From Smittium mucronatum (lineage: Eukaryota > Kickxellomycota > Harpellomycetes > Harpellales > Legeriomycetaceae), in assembly GCA_001953115.1 (NCBI GenBank), contig LSSL01004329.1, forward strand, positions 1 to 21,280: 21,280 bases of DNA, written 5' to 3'. The notes beneath the pieces were generated by a model. That model had not been told where the DNA came from, did no database searches, and saw only the letters and a list, made by a program, of their open reading frames with translations. Position 1 is the stretch's first letter, and each line of letters starts with the position of its first letter. Positions 12,136 through 21,261 of the stretch are shown here, in pieces. Position numbers and translations under genes: made by a program.

Positions 12136-12240
12136 AAAAAGAGTGCATATGTTTTGTGTGTAAGTAAGGAGTATTTAAAAGGATCTATTGGCCAAAAAAG
12201 AAAATTGTTTTATAACTGCATATTTTTTGTATAATTCCTT
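12136..12240 (-). repeat. Right terminal inverted repeat of the Merlin relic
   Basis: Read on the minus strand it begins aaggaattatac and ends gcactcttttt, matching the left arm at 79% identity. It lies upstream of the transposase remains and would have carried the promoter of the gene when the element was active; that role is inferred from layout only. Confidence 0.85.
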
Positions 12241-12263
12241 AATTTTGAGTATAAATACTTTTG

Positions 12264-15200
12264 ACTGTTGGTTAATGTGACGTGACTGGGGGTATGTTTT
12301 CAATTTAACACCGAGATATTTATACTACTTTGTGATCACTAAATTTCTTCAATTAGTTCCTTTAAGAAAAAGTGCATATTACAATGAATTTTTTTTTTTT
12401 TTGGCCATTCCGTTTTTATTTTTGGTATTTATAGGTATTTTCATAGGAAAATGTCCAGTAGGCCTTTAGTCATGCCAAAATTTTCAATATTATAGCTATT
12501 TTTTTGTGTGATTTATAGATAAAATAGATTTTTTTTTACTTTTTTTAAAATAAAAAATCAAGAATATGTTCGACACAAACATATATAATATGTAAAGAAA
12601 ACTCTAATAATAATTACTTAAAAATTCATATTTTTACGCTAAAAAATTGAATAAATTTAGAAGAAATATTATAATGATTGAGAAAATTATCCAGATACCG
12701 ATTTTTTTGAATAATTTCAATAAAATACTTAAAAAAAGCCACAGTTTTTTTTAGTGATTGAGTATTTTGAAATTTTAATATGTATTTTTTTAGAAAAATA
12801 TATTTGAAATTTCAAGGCAGATTACACAAAATAAATTATTTAATATTGAGAATTATTATAATATTTAAGAATAAATCACAAAATTTTAGATAAGTCAAAA
12901 TCTTTTTGAATTCTGAAAATTTGAGCATAAATAAATTAAAATATGAAATAAATTATACATATTTATATATAAGCTAAAAACAAAAACAACTATGTATGTT
13001 TAACCAATAAAATGTATTTCTGGTATATTATTCAATTCCAAGAAGTTAAAATAATTAGTTTCCGAAAGTTTTTAAATAAATTATTATAAAACCTTTTTTC
13101 ACACAGATAATTATACAAGAAACTAGTATTTAGATAAATAAGCTGAAATATTTGCATTTTAATTATGAAAAATTGTAAACTGAATCTATTAAATATTTTT
13201 CAAAGATTCCTAATTTACATAAAATTAATAAAATAAAATTATCACATAGTTTTTTCAAATAAAAATGTGTGCATAAAAAAATTATCTTCAAAAAGCTTAT
13301 ACATATACTATTTTAAGTAAAAAATATTTTAATTTGGTTGATTATTCATAAAAATAATTACAGAAAACATATCAATAAATAAAAAAAATAAAACCTTAGA
13401 AATACCTTAGAAATTTCAAAAAATAATAACTAAAAATCAAAAATAGACGTAACACTCATTAAAATATTCTTTTATATTAAAAAATTATTCATTTTTTAAG
13501 CTTGTGGCTTTAATTTTTTTAAATATAGGGGTTTTGGGATACAAAAAAATACCGCTCTATTTAAAATATTTCAAATTTAATTATATAATAAATTAATTAA
13601 GAGTAAAAAATTGGATTCAAAAATTGACATTAGATCAAAATTTTAATTGTAAGAAATATATATTTTATAGTCTATCAAGCTGTAAATTTATTTTGCGATT
13701 ATTTATTGCAATTTTTTTATATTAAATTTTAGTCAATATCTGTAATTATTTTAACATCTAGTAGTTTTAAGAGTATTTATTTATGTTTTCTGTCAGTTTC
13801 GGTGTCGGTATTGGTGTATGATATATACATTTTTTATTATTAGTATCGATTTAACTTAAACATATTATTTTTCTAGTTTTCTAGTGCTTTCTTCTATATT
13901 TTTCCATTTGTAATTTTTAAATGTTTTTTTAGATTTATAACATAATCAATTTTAACAAATCTAGATTTTAAATTATCTATAAGAATTTTTTTATTATAAT
14001 TTTTTTATTGTGTTTTTTCAATAATACTTGAAGCGATTCGTTTTATTTTTATATTTATATATATATTGGTGCTAAGTTATTTTATCAGCTTTTTTAAACC
14101 AGCAGTGATTTAAAAAATTGAAGAATCGTTGAATAAAATTGATAAAGTGGTTTTTTTTATCTTTAATATGCCACTACGAGATATGAAATTTCTTTCCAAA
14201 AGTAATATAATATTTATAAATTTGAAATTTGAATTATGACATGACCTTATTTTAAAAAAAATATTCAAAGAATCTTGTAATGCTGTTAAAAAACCTCTAA
14301 AAATGTGAAGGCGTTCATTTATATAGGTTTTACGATATAAGAAAAAAAATTATTGTGTTTCTAGTCCAAAATTTTGTATTTTGAACAAAAATTTCTAAAT
14401 TTAATACTAGGGGGTACCTTTTAATCCAAATTTATTATTATAAATGATATTTTCCAAACTAGTTTTGCTAAAATGTCAATTTAACCAAATTGCTTGGTAA
14501 AAATGTTATTGGACTATTTTTCGTCATGTATAATGTTGTAAACCAATGTTTTTCACATATTTTAGTACTTATTAGTAATTATTAGTTTTAAAATTACCTG
14601 ATAAAGAGTCAATACCAGTTTTTTAAAATTAATTTTTATAACTGATAATTTTAAATTATTAATAATAAATGGAGGTGGTTAAATAAATTATTGTTTATTA
14701 TTTTTATCTAAGCTCTAATTTTAATTAGAATTTTATTATTTTTTGTAATTGTTAAAAGTTTCAGAATTTTTCGGTTGCTTTTAATAAAATAACTAGATTT
14801 CAGAATTTTTTTTAACTGAGATATTCAAAAGCTGATTTATTAGTAGAAAATTTATATGATATTAATTTTATTAAATAATTAATTTTTTAAGTAAACGGTG
14901 ATAATTATTTTTAGCGGTATCAAACTGTATAATTCATCCTGTAAATATTATTTTGGTTTAATAATAAGAACATTATGTTTGATGTAACTTTTTTCGATTT
15001 TTTTTCTATATAAATTACTTTTTAATAATCGAAAATTTCCGATATTTATAGATATGATTCTTAAATTTCAATTTTTTTTTTGAAATTTTTAGAGGAATAA
15101 ATTTTTATGAGAGCTTATATTATTGATTATTGTGACTTATTTCTCTGAAAAATTTATTAATGATTAATAAAAAACAATATTTTTTAAAAAACTCAAAGTT

Positions 15201-16637
15201 TGAAATTAATTTATAAATTTTCACATGTATGAACTAATAAAATCAGGAATCTAAATATTCAAACTATTCTTTAAAAAAATATTATACAAAAAAAGCGGAT
15301 AAAAATATCCACATATAAAATTATTCAATAATATAAAAATGGTAATTTCAATTTAAATAAATTTTAGTTTAATAAAATAACAGGAAAATTAAACATTCAT
15401 TTAATTATCAATATTTTAAATTATTTATTCAATTTTTTTTGCTCTTTCTTTAAATAAAAAGGGATTTTAACCAAAATTTTAAATTATTTATAAATAAAAA
15501 ACAAAATGATAAATTGCATATCTATCTTTATATATAATTTTTTAGTTTCTTCAAAATAACTCAGAAAAATTATTATAAATTGGAAGGATGTTGAAGAAAT
15601 CACCAGGCTAAATTATGAGGACAATATTAGGATATGATAATACGTACTAAAAGATTTCTGAATAGTATACTCATATATTTTCAATAATAAGATAAAAAAA
15701 AAGTGCCCTTGTAACACTCATATTAGGTTATATTTAAAAAGATTGTGTAAAATGGATATATAAAGTTGAATAATATTCAGAAGGTTTTTTTGTAGGTGCT
15801 TTACAATTATGTAAAAAAAATATGGTATTGAATATCTATGAAAATATCTCAAAAAACCATGGAAAATTCAGGAAAAAAATAAAAATAGAAAAAATTAAAT
15901 TTTCTTCCAAGATAATTTACATTATTATGTTAAAAAACAATAAAAAAATTAAGTAACAAAAATTATATAAGTTCAAAAATAGTGTTTGAGAAACGCTTTT
16001 AACCTGTTACAATCTAGATATAAGTACTTTTTTTTTTTTTTTTTGATTCAAGTACTTTTAATTTATTAAAATATAAATATATTTTCTTATGTAAATATTT
16101 TCTTAAATTTTTAGGCTAAATGATAATATCTATTTCTACGTCGCTCTTATGAAATTTTTTTGAAATCCTAAAAAAATCCATATTGATGTTAAATTTAAAC
16201 CAACTTACTTAGGAAAACTCAGATTATTGGTTATTATAGTCAATTTAAAAGACACTTACCTACTAATAAAATAAAAATTTAATAACGTGAAAAAATCAAC
16301 CTACTTTTTGGTGTTAGGGAAAATAGAAAATGGTGCTGATTAGTAGGGTTTTATCTTTAAATCAAAGTAATTTATAGCCGATTCGGTCCAATATGTCAAG
16401 TTCTGTAGAAATATTTAGACCTGAGTTTAAAGCAATAAATTTTTGGGCTCATGTAAATAAGAATATACAGATATTAAAAAAATCATGCCCAGAAAAATTT
16501 CGGGGGTTTTTCTTGTAGATTTTAGGTACGCACAGCTATAAATAGTAAGAAACCCTTTAGAAAAATTATTTTAGTAAAGAAAGTTAGTGGGAATATTTCC
16601 ATGACATGAGATGAACCATCCAAAAACCTCAACAGAA
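12264..16637. other. Long AT-rich stretch without recognisable genes
   Basis: The stretch covers 4.4 kb with homopolymer tracts (T14 at 12389-12402, T17 at 16028-16044), an 11-bp direct duplication of ccttagaaat (13394-13403 and 13405-13414), and aagtactttt on both sides of the T17 tract. No coding relic, RNA gene or inverted terminal repeat was recognised. Minus-strand readings at 16380-16637 directly follow the fossil at 16638-16926 and contain some open pieces (for example SKGFLTIYSCAYLKSTRK) that I cannot assign. Confidence 0.5.
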
Positions 16638-16926
16638 TCATATAGGAATTATTTTGAATAGCATGACTATGCTTAAACTTCTACTTTTAACACTAGTAAC
16701 TAATACAAATGACCCAAACTTATTATAATGAGTAGATATAAGGATTGAAAAGTCAAATTTACTATCATCCATTGTTCTGTCAATTTTTATTTTGTAGTAA
16801 GTTGAATAAAGAAAAGAATATGACTTCGAAAAACCAGAATTTGATATCAATCCTTCATAAAAAATTATTATTTATTATTTTTTTACGATTTGGGTGTTCA
16901 TAATAGTATAAAAATATTTCGGAGTT
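16638..16926 (-). pseudogene. Possible MULE-type DDE transposase fragment
   Basis: On the minus strand one frame is open for 95 codons from just after a TAA (first codon ending at 16926) to a TGA at 16638. It has no ATG near its start. It reads NSEIFLYYYEHPNRKKIIII, then STYYKIKIDRTMDDSKFDF, SILISTHYNKFGSFVLV and SVKSRSLSIVMLFKI. In MULE transposases an (R/K)-IxIF strand precedes DGTF, then about ten residues, a FxQLxxIH strand, a VPLxxxLL strand and K...Y..LF. The same spacing and hydrophobic pattern are visible here, with DRTM in place of DGTF. Weaker readings just upstream (17000-17210, minus) contain a Cys/His-poor segment that might be a ruined FLYWCH-like finger, but I do not rely on it. 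The fragment could also be unrelated. Confidence 0.33.
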
Positions 16927-19040
16927 TTACAGAGAATTTAAAGAAAAATTTCTCTCTAAATTTTTAAAAAAAAGATACTGAAGCTCTTATTTAGTTTAAA
17001 AAAACTCTCGACGTTTTGCAGAGAGTATAACTAGTCAAAGAGTCCACAAATATTTAAAATTAGGCGTTTCTGTGTAGCTGAGTTAGTTTTTTAAAAAAAC
17101 ATACGATTTCACTACGATTACCATCACCTTATAATAATACGGAATATTGTATTTCATTAATTTCACATTTTTGGGAAAGAAAAATAATTGAGAGAGACCA
17201 AAGTCAATGGCGAAGAACTCCTAGCTTATTCAAAAAGAAAAATTTAGGATCAGAATTTAATAATTTAATAATTTAATTGTAATTTATTTTTAATAAAAAA
17301 TGGATAAAAAAAGCGAAAATACACTACATTATAAATTTTTTGAACCTAAAATTATATGAATATTAGCTGTCTATGAAAAATAATTAACTAAAATTTTAGT
17401 TCAAAGATTAATTAATTAATAAAATTAAACATATTTAAATATTTTCATTAATTTTCCGAATTATCCTTCTAATAAACCCAAAGCAATCAAAAATTCAAAC
17501 CCACAATAAATTCATATTTATTTAATTACAACCTGTATTATGTGTATATTTGATCAGAAACTAGCGTGAATTATTTGAAAATAGCTATTTTGAGCCGTTT
17601 ATTCCCCAAATATTTCTTAACTAATGTTCTCAACTTATTCATTTAATCTTTATAGTTGGAGGTCAGATATTTCAGAAAAAGAGCACTTAAAACGTTTAAA
17701 ATATGTTTTTATATCCAGGAAATAAATAAATAAAAGTGTGAACTTAATGAATGATTTGCTTATGAAATTTATATCAGGAATTGTTATGAGAAAATCAATC
17801 ATTCACTAAATCTACAAGTTTTTCCCTCAATTCATCGGCGAGTTTATATTTTGTTGAAATTAAAGATCTAAGTGTGATTAATTAACAATAATTCTGATAT
17901 GGTAATAGCCGTTAAATATTTTAAAAAAGTTTACAGTTTAACTTAATAAAATTATTTGTTTGTCTTAATTAGGCATTTGTGTTTTATCTTTGGCTGGTTT
18001 TCACCATTCTAACTGATGGAATATAAAAAGGTACACTTATGTTACAAAATTAAGGACATGATTTTCTGTTATGATTTTTTTCAATTATCTTTTAATTAGA
18101 ATGCTGTTATCAAAATAGTATTATTAGGGAATAATATGAATTTCTAAAATATATGCTGAAATATTTTTAATCTTGAGAACTACAGGGTCATTAAATGCAT
18201 AAACGTAAAGTTTTTATTTTTGTCTCATCTCACATATTTGAATACGAAAAGAATTGATCCAACAGATAATCAGTGATTGATTTGTATATATAATTGGTTT
18301 TATGGTAATATTATTATGAAAAAAATAATTATGTATAGCACTGATGAATTTTGTATCTAAATGGAGAACTTTTCGTTTAAATGATTGATTTTGTATGAAG
18401 ATATTTTTAACTCAAAAAAAGCAATTTTTTCTTCACTTAAATCAATAAAAATGATTAGTGGAGCAACTGAAACAAAGAAGGTGGTTGAGAGTGTAAAATT
18501 TTAAATTTTTTTGATTATTTAAAACTTTTTTAAATCAATATTCAAAACGATTATTAACGAAAAAGAAATATATATAAAATGCGACATTATATTTTTTGCT
18601 ATGAGTGATTTCATTAATTGGTATAAATAATGAAAAAAATTTAAAATAAAAAAAATTACAATTCTCTAAATTCAATAAAGATCAAAGTATCATTTTTAGA
18701 GGAAGATGGTTTAAAAAAAGTTCGAGATTAATTTAATTCGACTAAAGATTTGCAATAAAATGACATAGTTTACAAAATATACCGCGAGATGGATAATATT
18801 TTTGGGAAAATTGCAAAAATAGCACTTTTCTATGCGTAAATTTGGATAATTAGCCAATATAATTTTAACAGCTATTATTGGCTGGATTTTGAAATCGTAA
18901 ACATTGAGAAAGATCAATAAAATTTTCGTTTGCAGTAATTTATGAAAAATTGATCTAAAAGTTTATAGAATTTAATTTTTAAAAAAGTAATAATCGGATA
19001 ATTTCAATTAATAAATCAAGCATCTTTTCAAATTAAAGTA
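16927..19040. other. AT-rich stretch with scattered short coding-like pieces
   Basis: No gene can be supported. Short open pieces stand out in places: minus 17800-17882 (ITLRSLISTKYKLADELREK, then a stop after LVDLVND), plus 18198-18257 (MHKRKVFIFVSSHIFEYEKN), plus 18451-18501 (MISGATETKKVVESVKF), and plus 18663-18890 in pieces such as MDNIFGKIAKIALFYA and YYWLDFEIVNIEKDQ. The last two lie shortly upstream of the MULE relic on the same strand and could belong to its missing 5' part or to an older insertion; this is a guess. Confidence 0.35.
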
Positions 19041-19172
19041 TGAATCAAAAAAAAATTATCCTCAAAATTAGACGCGAAATCTGCTTTAACTGATTACTGA
19101 ATTCGTAATAAAAGATCACATTACGTTAAAAAAAGCATCAAATTAGATTTAAATATTCCTGAGAATTAAAAG

Positions 19173-19460
19173 GATGGCCTTTTGTACTTTTTATATTTTA
19201 AAAAAAACATGTATTGGTTTCATATCTCTTAGATTAAGAAGCATTATTTTGTAAAATATATCCTGAAAATTGACAGAAAATATATCGAAGAAAAAGTTAA
19301 AAGCATATAAGAATGGTAGATAATCCCAATCCAAAAAAAATAAAAAATCTCCAATAGACAAGAAATAGGATCTGAATTAAAATATCATTAGTCCTGGAAA
19401 GCTTTTAAGAAATTTAAATCTGGATTATTGGATAAGAATACAAATAGTTACATGTTTATA
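19173..19460 (+). other. MULE relic: N-terminal DNA-binding and linker region
   Basis: Frame 3 gives DGLLYFLYFKKNMYWFHIS, stop, IKKHYF, where MuDR proteins have C-x-F-x-(I/V) followed by YxV...xHxC. The His of the H-x-C pair is kept and the Cys appears as Phe. RKYIEEKVKSI and, after stops, EIGSELKYH then SWKAFKKFKSGLLDKNTNSY follow. The Y-(x2-3)-AWKAK element that precedes the DDE domain in this family is plainly recognisable (stop TAG, then SWKA at 19392-19403). Confidence 0.65.
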
Positions 19461-20200
19461 AACCATCCCTTCAAAGGCACAAAACAATTGATCCAGGGAC
19501 CCGTTATTCTTTCAACTTGAAAAACAAAATATTATTTAGTTATTTTGTGTGGCCTAGAATAACAGAAAGGTATTTCAAGTATACCCTACCAGTTTTAGCT
19601 CTCAGTTCTTGTAATTCTAGATTCAAATTAATGGTTTTTTCTTTAAATCTACTTGATTTGATGTATAAAATATATTTATTTCGTTATCTGTAGTCCTCTA
19701 TTCAGTCGAAAATAAAATAAAATTGAAACTATTTTTCAAATATTTGATATTTTATGTAATGAGGATAAATAAAATTGATAATTTGGTAATTATAGTATAT
19801 AGGGATAAAGGGATCATGCCCAGATATAAAAAGCTACTTCCATTAGCAAAGTACTCATATTGTATCCAGCACATTCAAATAAACGTAACTTTTTTTTAAA
19901 GAAGAATTACGATGCTTGGATCAAAGAAGCCTAAAATCAAAAAATTTGAGAAATTTTAACCCTTAAATGAAGTTTATTTTTGACTCTGATCCGAATTTTC
20001 ATAGATATTTTTTGGAAATAAACGAAAATTTGAACCTCAGTTTTTTCCCCGTTCCTAGATACGAAAAAATTGCTTCAAATAGAGCAGAATCAATGAACCA
20101 ATTTATTTCAAAAAAAAAAAAGAAAATGAATATATATAAGTTCTTAAGAAGTATCCTCATCAGATTGGTCGAGTTGTACATAAAAGAAATCAAAATATAA
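19448..20200 (+). other. MULE relic: DDE catalytic core
   Basis: Frame 2 carries DPGTRYSFNLKNKILFSYF then YFKYTLPVLAL, matching the NPGT...(F/L)xxxF...GFxxxRPVIxIDGT strand; the catalytic Asp position is now Ser. Frame 1 continues with NIFISLSVVLYSVENK (counterpart of NNxIFPLAFxIVExE), LFFKYL, LVIIVYRDKGIMPRYKKLL and AKYSYCIQHIQINV. The last two match IISDRDKGIxxA...FPxAxHxxCxxHIxxN, with the second catalytic Asp of ISD replaced by Tyr (TAT at 19798). After shifts come NYDAWIKEA (frame 3) and FFPVPRYEKIASNRAESMNQ (frame 2, 20042 onward), the hallmark fPxxRYxxxTSNxAESxN block that closes the core, then KMNIYKFLRSILIRLVEL. Confidence 0.78.
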
Positions 20201-20480
20201 GCAAAAGTCAAGGAAAATACGTTAAAAAAGTTACTGAATCTATTTGGTTAAATATTAATCAGGGTATTAAATGTAGCATTTAAAAATATCAACAGATGAA
20301 TTTCTTTTTTAATCTAGATAATGTGAATATAGAGTTATTTATGAAATTGATTATAGCTGTTTTTTTTGATATTATAAAGAGTCAGTACTATCATGTTTAC
20401 ATTTAATTAGAGTTTTTATTAATCTAGGAACATATCCAAACGTTTTCTTAATATATGAAAAAAAGCTTCATGCTTGAAAG
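20200..20480 (+). other. MULE relic: SWIM zinc-finger region
   Basis: Frame 1 reads GKYVKKVTESIWLNINQGIK and, after a stop, NLDNVNIELF, where the family has a beta-rich lead-in to SWIM. Frame 3 then gives YSCFF, stop, YYKESVLSCLHLIRVFINLG and TYPNVF. The SWIM pattern CxC...CxH survives as C at 20358 and CLH at 20394-20402; the second Cys of CxC reads Phe (TTT). SWIM fingers in MULEs are thought to help bind DNA or partner proteins. Confidence 0.7.
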
Positions 20481-20507
20481 AGGTTTGTGAGAATAAGTGT
20501 AAAATGG

Positions 20508-20703
20508 TAGATCAATCTATATATATTCCAGATTTTCAGACTTCTCCTCCATTTTTTTAAAAAAATTCTGGAAAAGGGATAGTTAGAAGAATTAAAATCG
20601 GGGAGGAAGGTCTTAGTTTAGCAAAAAGCGCGTTTTGAATTCCTGTAAACAGCATAAGAATTTCAGTAAAACATGCGTTAGAAATGCTTATAAATATGTT
20701 TGA
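20508..20703 (+). other. MULE relic: C-terminal basic motif and zinc knuckle
   Basis: Frame 2 gives DQSIYIPDFQTSPPFF, a stop, then KNSGKGIVRRIKIGEE. This corresponds to the PP...(R/K)xxGRPxxxRIxSxGE motif near the end of MuDR transposases, with GRP reading GKG. A shift to frame 1 at 20644 gives CKQHKNFSKTCVRNAYKYV and TGA, the remains of a CxxC(x4)H(x4)C knuckle in which the first Cys is lost and the His has been displaced. Confidence 0.65.
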
Positions 20704-21081
20704 GTGGGGTGGGCAAAATTTTGGCTTTAACTGAAGATATAAGGTAGTTTTTCATTGTTTAAGAATTAATATATCTTGTGGTTTAGAATACTCGTTTTAT
20801 ACAATTAAAGAACTCCTATTGAGGTTATGTTTATGTATATTTCAATTTTTTTAATGGTTATTCAAAGGTTAAGTGATTTAAAAAAAAGTAAATTTTTTAT
20901 ATTTTTATAATTTTTTTTTTGTATTCAATTTTATTTTTTTTGTGGTTTTTATTATTTTTTTGTTTTTTTTCTTAGTTTTACGATTGTATATTAAAAAAAT
21001 GTAACTTATAAATTTCGATTAATGTAAATATTGTTTTCAGGAGTAAATAAAGGTTATTAAAATAGAGTATAAATTTTGTTA
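20704..21081. other. 3' flank of the MULE relic, T-rich
   Basis: No gene is visible. The stretch 20877-20993 is a T-rich tract on the plus strand. ttgttttcag at 21031-21040 looks like a splice acceptor after a pyrimidine-rich region, but no donor or downstream open frame supports an intron. Confidence 0.4.
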
Positions 21082-21096
21082 ATTCAGATTCGGCTA

Positions 21097-21131
21097 CCCC
21101 TAAAGTGAAATACCTTGCCGTGGTTTAGGGG
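21097..21131. repeat. 8-bp perfect hairpin, 19-nt loop
   Basis: The arms cccctaaa (21097-21104) and tttagggg (21124-21131) are exact reverse complements. Four G:C pairs make this the strongest short hairpin I saw. Confidence 0.7.
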
Positions 21132-21137
21132 CTTAAT

Positions 21138-21159
21138 AGTGTACTTTTCGGAGTATACT
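21138..21159. repeat. 7-bp hairpin, 8-nt loop
   Basis: agtgtac (21138-21144) pairs with gtatact (21153-21159) with one G:T pair, around ttttcgga. It follows the previous hairpin by six bases, so the two could form one structured unit. Confidence 0.6.
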
Positions 21160-21175
21160 AGACTAAAATTTCACG

Positions 21176-21261
21176 CAGCGTTGTACTATTCTTGGTTGGG
21201 AGTAGTGGAGACAGCGCACAGCGTTGCACTATTCTTGGTTGGGAGTAGTGGAGATAGCGCA
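21176..21261. repeat. 43-bp tandem duplication
   Basis: Units 21176-21218 and 21219-21261 differ at only two positions (T/C in the ninth base, C/T near the end). A third copy begins with cagcg at 21262 and then diverges or is a different junction. The 95% identity is much fresher than any other repeat in the window. Confidence 0.9.

Larger units (their letters stand above)
11155..12263 (-). mobile_element. Degenerate Merlin (IS1016/ISXO2-like) DNA transposon
   Basis: Two long inverted arms enclose about 0.85 kb that carries, on the minus strand, broken remains of an ISXO2-type DDE transposase. The core arms are 11181-11285 and 12136-12240. Weaker similarity extends outward to about 11155 and 12263, and inward to about 11304 and 12116. 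Merlin elements are known as short class II transposons with terminal inverted repeats and a single ISXO2-like transposase, so both the length of about 1.1 kb and the layout fit. I could not settle the exact ends or an 8-9 bp target duplication. The arms have diverged to 79% identity, which points to an old insertion. The element cannot be autonomous because its only gene is disrupted. Confidence 0.72.
19041..20703 (+). mobile_element. Degenerate MULE (Mutator-like) DNA transposon, coding part
   Basis: This interval contains, in the correct order, recognisable remains of every domain of a plant/fungal-type MuDR transposase spread over three frames. These are an N-terminal Cys/His DNA-binding region, a linker, the DDE core, a SWIM zinc finger, a basic GRP-like motif and a C-terminal zinc knuckle. 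The total of about 1.66 kb (550 codons) is near full length for the protein. The final reading ends at TGA 20701-20703, which may be the original stop. I could not find the terminal inverted repeats or target duplication by eye, so the true element ends are unknown and probably lie outside these coordinates. Confidence 0.78.
19041..20703 (+). pseudogene. Frameshifted MULE (MuDR-type) transposase
   Basis: The intact enzyme cuts and inserts Mutator-like elements in the nucleus. The reading path is frame 3 (19173-19460), frame 2 (19448-19693, 81 codons open), frame 1 (19669-19899, 77 codons open), frame 3 (about 19899-19932), frame 2 (19967-20200, 78 codons), frame 1 (about 20200-20345), frame 3 (20346-20477), frame 2 (about 20508-20637) and frame 1 (20644-20703). 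At least eight frameshifts and many stops rule out function. The region just before 19173 is poorly readable (IRREICFN near 19065), so the N-terminus is approximate. The frame-by-frame continuity of a multi-domain family in the right order is the main evidence, and the individual blocks are listed separately. The stops are a mix of TAA, TAG and TGA, so no alternative genetic code rescues it. Confidence 0.75.

Noticed and set aside
16023..16060. T17 tract flanked by aagtactttt as a retroelement tail with target duplication
   Set aside because: No coding or structural remains of a retroelement adjoin it, and the 10-bp repeat overlaps the tract itself, so slippage is a simpler explanation.
18711..18917. 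68-codon open frame on the minus strand
   Set aside because: It is hydrophobic and AT-driven, with no motif or credible context; plus-strand readings of the same DNA look equally or more protein-like.
19999..20211. 70-codon open frame on the minus strand
   Set aside because: It lies antisense to the MULE SNRAESMN block, whose motif match fixes the plus strand as the coding strand; this frame is its shadow.
19041..20703. Alternative genetic code (TAA/TAG read as Gln) as the explanation for the broken frames
   Set aside because: Early stops in the first segment are all TAA/TAG, which raised the idea, but later segments contain TGA as well and at least eight frameshifts remain, so no code change restores the gene.
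20877..21081. Pyrimidine-rich tract and ttgttttcag as an intron 3' end before a GC-rich exon
   Set aside because: No donor site and no open frame continuing into the GC-rich block on the plus strand; T-rich runs are common here.
21124..21160. tRNA-like reading of the tggtttagggg segment
   Set aside because: No acceptor stem, no T-arm GGTTCRA box and no cloverleaf can be drawn around it.
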